From: Selenomonadaceae bacterium UBA2897
GTDB lineage: Bacteria; Bacillota; Negativicutes; Selenomonadales; Selenomonadaceae
Assembly: GCA_002350105.1 (NCBI GenBank)
Contig: DEDT01000046.1
Location: forward strand, 430-20,874
Direction of reading: 5' to 3'
DNA: 20,445 nucleotides
Part shown: positions 6,683 through 13,724 of the stretch, in pieces
Numbering within the stretch: the first letter of the stretch is position 1
Layout: every line of letters starts with the position of its first letter
Notes under the pieces: model-generated
What the model was told of the DNA's origin: nothing
Databases searched by the model: none
The model's input: only the letters and a program-made list of their open reading frames with translations
Position numbers and translations under genes: made by a program

Positions 6683-8395
6683 GTGGCGGATCAACCGGTG
6701 ATGCTCATCGTGGACGATATCGAAATGAACCGGGTCGTGCTGTCCCAGTTCTTTCAGGATGATTACCATATCGAGATGGCGGAGAATGGCCGCGAAGCCT
6801 GGGAAATGATCCTGCACACGCCCGTGCAGATTGTGTTGCTGGATCTCGTGATGCCGGTCATGGACGGCTATGCACTGCTGACGCAGCTCAAGCAGGATGA
6901 GCGCACGGCGGGTATCCCCGTCATCGTGATGACGGGCAACAGCGAACGCGATAGCGAGGCCCAGGCCATGGAGATGGGCGCGGCGGACTTCATTACGAAG
7001 CCGTACAATCCCACGGTGGTGCGCTACCGTGTGCGCAATGTCATGGCGCGGCAGGAGAACGAGTGGCGCAAGCTGGAGCAGGCCGCCCAGGGCCGCCAGC
7101 TGCAGCAGGTCAACCGCGATGTCGAGCTCGACCAGCTCACAGGGCTTTACAACCGAGAGGCGTTCTACCGGCGGGCATCAAGGCTCATGCAAGAGCGTGC
7201 CGATACGTCCTACATGATTATCTACCTCGACGTGAGCTGCTTCAAGGTTATCAACGACTTGTTCCGCATGGAGACGGGCAACCTGATCCTGCAGACGGCG
7301 GCTTACTATTTCAAGGCTTCCGTGGGGGATAAAGGCGTGGTCGGGCGGCTGGAAGCGGATCATTTTGCACTCTGCGTGCCACAGGATGCGGTGCAGATGG
7401 AATCCTTCATGGCGGGGCTCGACAGCACGCTCAGCTCGCTGGGCATCAGCCACCATATCGTCTTTTATGCGGGCATCTACCCTGTGGAGGACGTCTTCCT
7501 GCCCATCGACCAGATGTGCGACCGGGCGCGCATGGCGCTGGACCGGGTGCGCGGCAGCTATATCGAGCGCTACGGCTACTACGATAAAAGCATGCGCGAG
7601 CAGATGCTCGAGGAACAGATGCTTGTGCGCGATATGGAATTCGGCCTGCAGGATCGGCAGTTCTGCATCTTCCCGCAGCCGGTCTACGACCTCAAGACGA
7701 ACGAAATCGTCGGCGCCGAGGCGCTCGTGCGCTGGCAGCATCCGGCGAGCGGCCTCGTATCGCCGGGCAAGTTCATCCCGCTCTTCGAGCGCAATGGCTT
7801 CATCGTGCGTCTCGACCGCTTCGTCTGGGAGGAGGCGTGCCGCCTGCTGCAGGAGATGAAGGACAGCCTCGGTCATGCCGTGCCAATCTCCGTCAACGTT
7901 TCACGGCTGAATTTCTACAATGAGGGCCTGGAGGCGTACCTTATGGGGCTGCTCGACCACTACCAGCTGGAGCCGCAGCTGCTCAAGCTGGAGATCACGG
8001 AGAGTGCCTACACGGATAATCCACGCCAGCTGCAGCATACCATCGAGTCGCTGCAGGCGCGTGGCTTCCGCATCCTCATGGATGATTTCGGCAGAGGATA
8101 TTCCTCGCTGAATATGCTGAAGAACTTGCCCGTAGATAGCCTTAAGATCGATATGGGCTTCGTATCCGATATCGAGAAGCGGGGACGGGCCAGCATTATC
8201 ATGGAGTCGGTCGTGCGGCTGGCGCAGCGCCTTGGCATGGATACCGTCGTCGAGGGCGTGGAGACGCAGGCGGAGATCGATTTCCTCGAGGAAATCGGCT
8301 GCCGCCATATTCAGGGTTACTACTACGCGAAGCCCATGGACACGGATGCTTTTCTGCAGCTGTATAGCGGCTCGGCGCGGCCGGTGCAGCGCTGA
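6683..8395 (+). CDS. Response regulator with degenerate GGDEF and intact EAL domain, probable c-di-GMP phosphodiesterase
   Basis: From the GTG at 6683 the protein has 570 residues. A receiver domain comes first (about 6-120, phosphoacceptor Asp54 in LLDLVMP, Lys106 in ITKPY). The GGDEF domain (about 148-295) reads EADHF at 224-228 instead of GGDEF, so cyclase activity is unlikely. The EAL domain (about 315-555) keeps EALVRW (346-351), Asn405, Glu437, DDFG (467-470), Lys488, Glu524 and Gln544, the metal-binding and catalytic set, so hydrolysis of c-di-GMP to pGpG is expected. The start is supported by AGGAGG plus AAGGTGA just upstream; longer in-frame starts overlap the promoter. No sensor kinase gene is nearby. 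It leads a three-gene unit with short gaps. Confidence 0.93.
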   Translation: MADQPVMLIVDDIEMNRVVLSQFFQDDYHIEMAENGREAWEMILHTPVQIVLLDLVMPVMDGYALLTQLKQDERTAGIPVIVMTGNSERDSEAQAMEMGAADFITKPYNPTVVRYRVRNVMARQENEWRKLEQAAQGRQLQQVNRDVELDQLTGLYNREAFYRRASRLMQERADTSYMIIYLDVSCFKVINDLFRMETGNLILQTAAYYFKASVGDKGVVGRLEADHFALCVPQDAVQMESFMAGLDSTLSSLGISHHIVFYAGIYPVEDVFLPIDQMCDRARMALDRVRGSYIERYGYYDKSMREQMLEEQMLVRDMEFGLQDRQFCIFPQPVYDLKTNEIVGAEALVRWQHPASGLVSPGKFIPLFERNGFIVRLDRFVWEEACRLLQEMKDSLGHAVPISVNVSRLNFYNEGLEAYLMGLLDHYQLEPQLLKLEITESAYTDNPRQLQHTIESLQARGFRILMDDFGRGYSSLNMLKNLPVDSLKIDMGFVSDIEKRGRASIIMESVVRLAQRLGMDTVVEGVETQAEIDFLEEIGCRHIQGYYYAKPMDTDAFLQLYSGSARPVQR

Positions 8396-8412
8396 AGGAG
8401 CATAGGGAGAAC

Positions 8413-9066
8413 ATGCAGGGATTTATTTTTGATATGGATGGCGTGATTATCGACAGCGAGCCCATCCACTCACGCGTGAAGCTTGATACGCTGCAGCATT
8501 TCGGTCTGTCCTTTGTGCCGGCGGATCTCGAAAAGTACATGGGACGGACGAGCCGTGCTATGTTCACCGACGTCATCCGGGAGCAGCAACGCCAGGATCT
8601 CGATGTGGAAATGGTTACGGCCTACAAGCATCAGCACTACCTCGATATCCTCGCGCACGGTGACGATATCGGGCCGGTGGCGGGGGCCGTGGAGCTCATC
8701 AGGTCGCTGCACGGTGCGGGCGTCCCCCTCGGCCTCGCCACGTCCTCGAATCGCAAGGTCATCGCCATCGTCATCGAGCGCTTCGGCCTCGCGGACTGCT
8801 TTCAGTCGGTGATCTCTGGCAACGAACTGCCTGCGAGCAAGCCGGATCCGGACATATACCTGCGCACGGCGAAGAATTTGGGCCTCGCGCCCGCAGACTG
8901 CGTCGTGCTCGAGGATACCTACAACGGGGTGCTCGCGGCCAAGCGCGCGGGCATGCGGTGCATCGGTTACCGCAACCCGAACAGCGGTCAGCAGGACCTG
9001 CGGCAGGCGGATAAGATTGTGGACAGTCTCAGAGAGCTCACGCTGGACGTTATCAGGCAGATGTGA
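8413..9066 (+). CDS. HAD superfamily phosphatase/phosphoglucomutase-like hydrolase
   Basis: The 217-residue protein has all four HAD motifs: DMDGVIIDSEP (motif I, residues 7-17, with the nucleophile Asp7 and Asp9), a Thr-Ser-Ser motif II in LATSSNR, the lysine of ASKPDPDIY (motif III) and LEDTYNGVLAA (motif IV). The DGVIIDSEP form and the small helical cap between motifs I and II place it near the beta-phosphoglucomutase/phosphatase subgroup. The substrate is unknown. AGGAG right after the previous stop and AGGGAG at 8404-8409 both precede the ATG. The 17-bp gaps on both sides imply co-transcription with the EAL protein and the exonuclease. Confidence 0.9.
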   Translation: MQGFIFDMDGVIIDSEPIHSRVKLDTLQHFGLSFVPADLEKYMGRTSRAMFTDVIREQQRQDLDVEMVTAYKHQHYLDILAHGDDIGPVAGAVELIRSLHGAGVPLGLATSSNRKVIAIVIERFGLADCFQSVISGNELPASKPDPDIYLRTAKNLGLAPADCVVLEDTYNGVLAAKRAGMRCIGYRNPNSGQQDLRQADKIVDSLRELTLDVIRQM

Positions 9067-9079
9067 AAAGGAACAGATT

Positions 9080-9739
9080 ATGAAGCATATAGTGGTTGAT
9101 CTGGAAATGAATCCCGTCGCACGGGATTTCCGCGAGGTGCGGAAGACGCTCAAGGATGAGGTTATCGAAATCGGTGCGGTGTGCCTCAACGATGCATACG
9201 AGCAGGAGTCGCAGTTCCGCTGCTACGTGCAGCCGCAGTACGGCCCTATCCGCAAGCATATCACGGAGCTCACGCATATTACGCAGGATATGGTGGACGG
9301 GCAGCCTGTCTACGCAGAGAGCTTTGGCCGCTTCGTGGACTGGGTTGGCGAAGATGAGGCGAAAATCTACTCCTGGAGCATGTCGGACATCAAGCAGCTG
9401 CGGCGCGAGTGCCGCTACAAGCTGCCGGATTTCGATGTATCCTGGCTCGACAGCCGCTGGGTAGACCTGCAACAGGCCTTTGACGACCGGCTCGGCCTGC
9501 ACAACAACCTGGCGCTGAAGTATGCGCTGGGTGCCATCAACCATGACTTCGTGGGCAGCCAGCACACGGCGCTCGACGACGCTGTGAATACGAGCGCCAT
9601 CCTCGTGCTCATGCAGGACGACGCGAAGTTCCGCCAGACCATGCAGCCTGTGCTCGATGTCTTGCAGCCGAAGGAGGAACTGACCTCGAACATCGGCGAT
9701 CTTTTCCCCGACCTCGCAGGCCTGAAGCTGGATGAATGA
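9080..9739 (+). CDS. DEDDh-type 3'-5' exonuclease (RNase T/KapD/ERI-1-like)
   Basis: The 219-residue protein carries the DEDDh exonuclease signature: D-x-E in VVDLEMN (residues 7 and 9), the Exo II aspartate in WSMSDIKQL, and the Exo III pair H-x-A-x-D in GSQHTALDDA. It belongs to the RNase T/ExoIII superfamily and is closest in layout to KapD/ERI-1-type exoribonucleases, not to the polymerase epsilon type. The substrate, RNA or DNA, is not readable. The start at 9080 is chosen for the upstream AAAAGGA and because the protein then begins at the first beta strand; the longer frame runs back into the HAD gene. Its neighbours suggest a possible role downstream of the EAL enzyme, degrading the pGpG it makes; this is inference. 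Confidence 0.88.
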   Translation: MKHIVVDLEMNPVARDFREVRKTLKDEVIEIGAVCLNDAYEQESQFRCYVQPQYGPIRKHITELTHITQDMVDGQPVYAESFGRFVDWVGEDEAKIYSWSMSDIKQLRRECRYKLPDFDVSWLDSRWVDLQQAFDDRLGLHNNLALKYALGAINHDFVGSQHTALDDAVNTSAILVLMQDDAKFRQTMQPVLDVLQPKEELTSNIGDLFPDLAGLKLDE

Positions 9740-9758
9740 TTTTTGATCAGCATCAAAG

Positions 9759-9808
9759 TTTACACTTTTATGGCAAATATTGCATAATTTAAATAAACGT
9801 GTTATGAT
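9759..9808 (+). promoter_or_regulatory. Overlapping candidate promoters of pheA
   Basis: TTGCAT (9780-9785), a 17-bp spacer and TATGAT (9803-9808) with TG at 9800-9801 form a good extended -10 promoter. A second choice is TTTACA (9759-9764), 18 bp, CATAAT (9783-9788). The first would start near 9815, in the middle of the dyad at 9791-9837. Confidence 0.6.
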
Positions 9809-9837
9809 GACTACACATCATCGTAACACGTTTATTT
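9791..9837. promoter_or_regulatory. 20-bp dyad over the pheA promoter, candidate operator or attenuator
   Basis: Two 20-base arms (9791-9810 and 9818-9837) are inverted copies with a single difference, which would be a G-U pair in RNA. The spacer is 7 bases. The core reads AAACGTGTTA / TAACACGTTT. The right arm ends in a T-rich stretch. As DNA it covers the -10 and start site of the likely pheA promoter; as RNA it is a long hairpin that could end transcription. Confidence 0.6.
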
Positions 9838-9872
9838 TATCCAGTATACAGCGAGGCGGGAGGTCATCTTTT

Positions 9873-10730
9873 ATGGCAGAGACGATGGGCATTCTGGGGC
9901 CGGCGGGCACGCACAGCGAGGCGGCGGCGCTCTACCTGAACCGCAGGCTGAAGGAGCCGCGGCGGCTGGTCATCTACAGCGACATTTACGACGTGCTGCA
10001 GGCCGTCACGGAGCACGAGGTCGACGAAGCGCTCGTACCGGTGGAGAACTCGCTGGAGGGCGCGATCAATATCACGCTCGATGTGCTCGCATGCAGCACC
10101 ATGCTCTCGGTGGAGCGCGAGCTCATCTGGCCCGTGCACAACCTGCTCATGGCGAAGTGCCAGCCGGCGGAGGTACGGCGGATCTACTCCCATTCGCAGC
10201 CCATCTCACAGTGCCGCGTCTTTCTCGAGACGCAGTATCCCGACGTAGAAATCGTCAAGGTTGCGAGTACGGCGCGGGCGGCGGAGATCGTGGGCGATCT
10301 GCCGGCCGCGGATGGGGCGGCGGCCATCTGTACGGCGCGCGGCGGCGAGCTGAACGGCCTGAAGCTGCTCGCGGCGGACGTGCAGGACAACATGGCGAAC
10401 AGCACGCGCTTCTACCAGTTGCGCCCGCGACAGACCCTGCCGCCGGGGCGCAGTCCCGAACAGCCGGATCGCGAGCTCATCATCTGCCAGATTGCGGGGC
10501 AGAAGGCGGGCGCGCTCTGCGAGGTGCTCATGGAGTTCGCCAGGCGCAACGTGAACCTGACGCGTATCGAGTCACGCCCCGCACGCACGGAGCTCGGCGA
10601 ATACATCTTTTTCTTCGACCTCGAATGTGAGCCGGGCCGGGAGCAGATTCGCGAGGATGCCATCGCCGCCGTGGCCCAGCGCTGCATCTGGCTGAAGAAT
10701 CTCGGCGCATTCCCCGTATGGCAGGCGTAG
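9873..10730 (+). CDS. pheA: Prephenate dehydratase
   Basis: The 285-residue monofunctional enzyme converts prephenate to phenylpyruvate in phenylalanine synthesis. It has the catalytic PDT domain (about 5-185; GPAGTHSE at 9-16, PVENSLEGA from residue 56, and the essential TRF motif at 178-180) and a C-terminal ACT domain (about 200-280) with GAL (213-215) and ESRP (233-236), the pair that binds L-phenylalanine for feedback inhibition. No chorismate mutase domain is fused. The ATG at 9873 follows GGGAGG at 9858-9863; a longer frame beginning at 9780 would run through the dyad and lacks a ribosome site. It is transcribed alone and convergent with clpX. Confidence 0.95.
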   Translation: MAETMGILGPAGTHSEAAALYLNRRLKEPRRLVIYSDIYDVLQAVTEHEVDEALVPVENSLEGAINITLDVLACSTMLSVERELIWPVHNLLMAKCQPAEVRRIYSHSQPISQCRVFLETQYPDVEIVKVASTARAAEIVGDLPAADGAAAICTARGGELNGLKLLAADVQDNMANSTRFYQLRPRQTLPPGRSPEQPDRELIICQIAGQKAGALCEVLMEFARRNVNLTRIESRPARTELGEYIFFFDLECEPGREQIREDAIAAVAQRCIWLKNLGAFPVWQA

Positions 10731-10736
10731 GCAAAG

Positions 10737-10768
10737 AAAAAAGGCTGGCAATCATCCAGCCTTTATTT
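10737..10768. terminator. Bidirectional terminator between pheA and clpX
   Basis: A 9-bp stem (AAAGGCTGG 10740-10748 with CCAGCCTTT 10756-10764) has a 7-nt loop. The plus side ends in TTTATTT and the minus side in a longer T run, so it can stop pheA and clpX transcripts, the latter more strongly. Confidence 0.88.
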
Positions 10769-10773
10769 ACGTT

Positions 10774-10850
10774 CGTGACCCTCTCCGCCCCTTCGGGGCA
10801 CCTCCCACTCTGGGGGAGCTGGCGAGCGAAGCGAGACTGAGAGGGTCACG
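10774..10850. repeat. 77-bp structured palindromic repeat, MITE/REP-like
   Basis: Perfect 12-bp terminal inverted repeats (CGTGACCCTCTC at 10774-10785 and GAGAGGGTCACG at 10839-10850) enclose two inner hairpins: GCCCC-TTC-GGGGC (10787-10799) and CTCCC/GGGAG around 10802-10818. The rest is a GCGAGC-GAA-GCGAGA stretch. This multi-arm layout, with CCCTCTC ends, is like intergenic repeats I know from Firmicutes genomes. Only one copy lies in this window. Confidence 0.65.
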
Positions 10851-10882
10851 CTCTTGCGTCTGTTTCGATGTTTTATTGTCGC

Positions 10883-12178
10883 TTACTCCGCCTCGAGCGC
10901 GACGACCTCTGGCTTGTCACCCTTATTGATGCAGTCCGGCGTGATGATGACTTTGCGTGGCTCTTTTGAGCGCGGGATGTCGAACATGATGTCGAGCATG
11001 ACGTCCTCGATGATGCCCTTGAGGCTGCGGGCGCCGGTCTTGCGCTCGATGGCCTTTTTCGCCACGGCGCGCAGCGCGCCTTCCTCGAACTCGAGCTTGA
11101 CGTTATCCATTGCGAGCAGCTTCTCGTACTGCTTGACGGGCGCGTTCTTCGGCTCGGTGAGGATGCGCAGCAGCGCGTCCTCGTCCAGCGTCTCCAGCGT
11201 GCAGATGATGGGCAGGCGGCCGATGATCTCCGGGATGATGCCGAACTCCATGAGGTCCTCAGGGCGTACCTGATGGATGAGCTCGTCGTATTTCGGCTTG
11301 TCGTCCTTGCTCGTGACCTCGGCACCGAAGCCGATGGAAGCATCGTTCTTCTGCAGGCGCTTCTCGATGATCTTGTCGATGCCGACGAAGGCACCGCCGA
11401 CGATGAAGAGGATGTTCGTCGTGTCCACCTTGATGGTCGGCGCCTCGGGGTGCTTGCGCTGGCCGCGCGAGGTGAACTCGACCATGGAGCCCTCCAGCAT
11501 CTTCAGCAGGGCTTGTTGCACGCCCTCGTGGCCCGGGTCGGCCGTGATGGAGTTGTTCGCGCCGGACTTGCGGGCAATCTTGTCGAACTCGTCGAGGTAG
11601 ATGATGCCGTGTTCGGCCTTCTCGATGTCCTTGTCGGCCGCGTAGTAGAGGTTGCGCACGGCCACCTCTACATCCGCGCCGACGAAGCCGGCCTCGGTGA
11701 GGCTGGAGGCGTCCGTCACGGCGAAGGGGATGTCGAGCAGTTTCGAGAGGTGCGAGAGCAGGGCCGTCTTGCCGCAGCCGGAGGGGCCGAGCATGATGAC
11801 GTTCGATTTCTCGATCTCCGTGCCATCCTCATTCTCATAGCCGTACTTCATGCGTTTGTAGTGGTTGTACACGGCCACGGAGAGCACTTTTTTTGCGCGG
11901 TCCTGGTTGACGATGTACTGGTCGAGGTATTGCTTGATGATATGCGGCTTGTTCTTCTCGAGAATCTCGTCGAGCTGCGCCGCAAAATCCTGATGATCCG
12001 ACTGCGATGTCTCTGCATCGTGCTGGTCAAGGAAATGGTTGATTTCGCGGATGCAATTCTTGCAGATGGCGAAACCCGTCTGCGGATCGTAGATCGGCAT
12101 ATCGTACTGGTCATGTACCTCCACGATGCGCTTGCAGAAGCTGCACTGCATCTGGGTACCATGGTTATCGCTAGGCAT
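10883..12178 (-). CDS. clpX: ClpX-type AAA+ unfoldase, divergent from canonical ClpX
   Basis: The 431-residue protein has the ClpX plan: an N-terminal four-cysteine zinc domain (Cys12, 15, 39, 42), Walker A GPSGCGKT (131-138), Walker B IIYLDE (192-197), an RKH loop (241-243), the IGF tripeptide (282-284) that docks ClpP, GRLP (320-323) and sensor II GARSLK (382-387). It differs at usually fixed places: pore loop GFVG (164-167) for GYVG, ITADPGHEGVQQ for ITRDVSGEGVQQ, DEFDK for DEIDK. It probably unfolds proteins for ClpP but may be a second ClpX with its own substrates. No clpP or tig gene is adjacent. AAAGGA lies 8 nt before the ATG. The symbol is by family; orthology to the main ClpX is unsure. 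Confidence 0.88.
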   Translation of the reverse strand: MPSDNHGTQMQCSFCKRIVEVHDQYDMPIYDPQTGFAICKNCIREINHFLDQHDAETSQSDHQDFAAQLDEILEKNKPHIIKQYLDQYIVNQDRAKKVLSVAVYNHYKRMKYGYENEDGTEIEKSNVIMLGPSGCGKTALLSHLSKLLDIPFAVTDASSLTEAGFVGADVEVAVRNLYYAADKDIEKAEHGIIYLDEFDKIARKSGANNSITADPGHEGVQQALLKMLEGSMVEFTSRGQRKHPEAPTIKVDTTNILFIVGGAFVGIDKIIEKRLQKNDASIGFGAEVTSKDDKPKYDELIHQVRPEDLMEFGIIPEIIGRLPIICTLETLDEDALLRILTEPKNAPVKQYEKLLAMDNVKLEFEEGALRAVAKKAIERKTGARSLKGIIEDVMLDIMFDIPRSKEPRKVIITPDCINKGDKPEVVALEAE

Positions 12179-12227
12179 AAAAACCGTCCTTTCTTTCTAT
12201 CCCGGGACTATGACAGTCCTAACCTCT

Positions 12228-12256
12228 ATTATCTTATATCGAGCCCCTTTTTTCAA
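12228..12256 (-). promoter_or_regulatory. Promoter of clpX
   Basis: On the minus strand, -35 TTGAAA (12256-12251), a 17-bp spacer and -10 GATAAT (12233-12228). The leader of about 45 nt holds a small hairpin (12205-12219). No CtsR or HrcA (CIRCE) site is seen. Confidence 0.7.
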
Positions 12257-12276
12257 GCAAATTTTGTCTGCGTGCC

Positions 12277-12305
12277 TTGCATCGCTTTTTTCCTTGTGAT
12301 ATAAT
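12277..12305 (+). promoter_or_regulatory. Promoter of rpmE
   Basis: -35 TTGCAT (12277-12282), 17-bp spacer, -10 TATAAT (12300-12305) with TG at 12297-12298. It has the same -35 and extended -10 form as the rpsF promoter. Start site expected near 12312; it is divergent from the clpX promoter. Confidence 0.85.
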
Positions 12306-12311
12306 ACCCTA

Positions 12312-12450
12312 GTACTGAACGTACTGACGTTTGGTTCCAGTTACAAGCGACTGGCTATTCCCCAAAACGGGAAGCTAGGTCTAAACCAAGCTTGCGCAGA
12401 GCGGGCTTGTATCTTATCCCGGTTTGGGGAAAAGCGAGGTGAAATAGAGA
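12312..12450 (+). ncRNA. Structured rpmE leader RNA, candidate L31 autoregulatory leader
   Basis: The leader of about 139 nt contains a long-range stem: 12358-12372 pairs with 12417-12431 over 15 positions with one mismatch. Inside is a smaller hairpin, CAAGC (12387-12391) with GCTTG (12405-12409). The stem ends 5 nt before the GAGGTGA ribosome site of rpmE (12436-12442), so its folding could control access of ribosomes. Leader RNAs bound by L31 are known in several bacterial groups; equivalence to those families is inference. Confidence 0.55.
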
Positions 12451-12648
12451 ATGAAACAGGGTATCCATCCGAAGTATTACGAGGCTACGGTAACCTGCGG
12501 CTGTGGTAACACGTTCAAGACGGGCTCCACGGTCCCTGAGCTCCATGTCGATGTCTGCTCCAAGTGCCATCCGTTCTTCACGGGTCGTCAGCGTGACGTC
12601 AAGGCCGGCGGTCGTATCGAGAAGTTCAACAAGCGTTACGGCAAGTAA
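12451..12648 (+). CDS. rpmE: Large ribosomal subunit protein bL31, zinc-binding form
   Basis: The 65-residue protein begins MKQGIHPKYYEATVTC, typical of bL31, and has the four cysteines of the zinc-containing C+ type: Cys16 and Cys18, Cys36 and Cys39. HPFFTGRQRDV and the FNKRYGK end are conserved. bL31 bridges the 50S and 30S subunits. The presence of all cysteines means it is not the zinc-free YtiA-like paralogue. GAGGTGA at 12436-12442 gives a good ribosome site for the ATG. It begins the rpmE-DUF1385-prfA-prmC region but has its own strong promoter, leader and stem-loop. Confidence 0.97.
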   Translation: MKQGIHPKYYEATVTCGCGNTFKTGSTVPELHVDVCSKCHPFFTGRQRDVKAGGRIEKFNKRYGK

Positions 12649-12659
12649 AAAGAACTATG

Positions 12660-12694
12660 GTGAAGCAGAGCAGTACGTTGCTCTGCTTCATTTG
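12660..12694 (+). terminator. Stem-loop after rpmE, probable terminator
   Basis: A perfect 12-bp stem (12661-12672 with 12679-12690), 6-nt loop. The T run is only three bases, so it may be leaky and allow transcription into the DUF1385 gene. Confidence 0.65.
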
Positions 12695-12742
12695 CTATAT
12701 AGATAAATACGCGGAATATCGCGGGAAACAGGGAGGAGAACT

Positions 12743-13717
12743 ATGTCAAAACTCATGGTAGGCGGCCAGGCCGTCATCGAGGGTGTCATGATGCGCGGGC
12801 CGGGCTATACGGCGACGGCCGTGCGCGACCCGGATGGTGTGATTCAGGTCGAGAAGAAGCCCGTGCACTCCATCAGTGACCGTTTCCCCATCCTGAAAAA
12901 GCCGATGCTGCGCGGCACGGTGTCGCTCATCGAGTCGCTGGTCATCGGCATCCGCTCGCTCTCCTATTCGGCAAAGATGGCCGGCGAGGAGGATGAACAG
13001 CTCAGCGATAAGGAGATGGCGGGCACGATTTTCTTCGCGCTGGTGCTCGCGAGTGTGCTCTTTATCGCGATCCCGACGGGGGCGGCGAAGTTCTTTCATT
13101 TCATTACGGAGGACCCGTTCTTCCTGAACCTCATGGAGGGCTTCCTGCGCCTCGCGATTTTCCTTGGCTATATCTGGGGTATTTCGCGTATGGCGGATAT
13201 CCGGCGCGTGTTCCAGTACCACGGGGCGGAGCACAAGACCATTCACTGCTATGAGGCGGGCCTGCCGCTGACGGTGGAGAATGTGCAGAAGTTCAGCCGC
13301 CTGCATCCGCGCTGCGGCACGAATTTCCTGCTCATCGTGATGCTCGTGTCCATCTTCGTTTTCGCCTTTCTCGGCTGGCCGACGCTCTGGGAGCGCATCG
13401 CGAGCCGCGTGCTGCTGCTGCCGGTCGTGGCGGGCATTTCCTATGAGATTATCCGCATCGCGGGGCGCACGACGAATCCCATCCTGCTGCAGGCGATCAA
13501 GCCGGGGCTCTGGCTGCAGTACCTCACGACGCGCCCACCGCAGGATGATATGGTCGAGGTGGCCATCGAGTCGCTGAAGGCTGTCCTGCCGGAGGACGAA
13601 ATCCCCGCGGGCAGCGGCGACTATCGCCACAGCGTACACAGGATCGTGCCGCAGCCTGAGATGACGGGCGAGCCAGCGGTGGAGACCGTAGCCGTAGAAC
13701 ATGACGAGAGAGGATGA
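12743..13717 (+). CDS. DUF1385 membrane protein (YqhQ-like)
   Basis: The 324-residue protein starts with the family hallmark GGQAVIEGVMMRGP (residues 7-20) and has the conserved HGAEHKTIHCYE (160-171) and HPRCGTNF (188-195) segments. About four hydrophobic segments lie near 93-112, 130-148, 196-212 and 222-240. The clustered His, Cys and Glu residues could bind a metal, but the function is unknown; no activity is established for the family that I can name. GGGAGGAG precedes the ATG. The hydrophilic C-terminal tail ends 7 bp before the prfA start, so the two are translated from one message. DUF1385-prfA-prmC is a conserved order in Firmicutes. Confidence 0.88.
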   Translation: MSKLMVGGQAVIEGVMMRGPGYTATAVRDPDGVIQVEKKPVHSISDRFPILKKPMLRGTVSLIESLVIGIRSLSYSAKMAGEEDEQLSDKEMAGTIFFALVLASVLFIAIPTGAAKFFHFITEDPFFLNLMEGFLRLAIFLGYIWGISRMADIRRVFQYHGAEHKTIHCYEAGLPLTVENVQKFSRLHPRCGTNFLLIVMLVSIFVFAFLGWPTLWERIASRVLLLPVVAGISYEIIRIAGRTTNPILLQAIKPGLWLQYLTTRPPQDDMVEVAIESLKAVLPEDEIPAGSGDYRHSVHRIVPQPEMTGEPAVETVAVEHDERG

Positions 13718-13724
13718 AACCGGC

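Noticed and set aside
9740..9872. T-box leader or attenuator peptide before pheA
   Set aside because: No T-box sequence and no short frame rich in phenylalanine codons; the dyad alone does not make a T-box.
9780..9872. Longer pheA start at 9780
   Set aside because: The extra 31 codons run through the dyad and promoter, lack a ribosome site and do not belong to the family; ATG 9873 has GGGAGG.
12179..12260. CIRCE or CtsR heat-shock operator before clpX
   Set aside because: Neither TTAGCACTC-N9-GAGTGCTAA nor a GGTCAAA tandem is present.
11273..12304. A 343-codon open frame on the plus strand opposite clpX
   Set aside because: It is the complement of a clear AAA+ gene, without motifs, and runs through the clpX promoter.
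13701..13724. prfA start at ATG 13701
   Set aside because: No ribosome site, overlap with the DUF1385 gene, and extra residues before the usual LEKL start of RF1.
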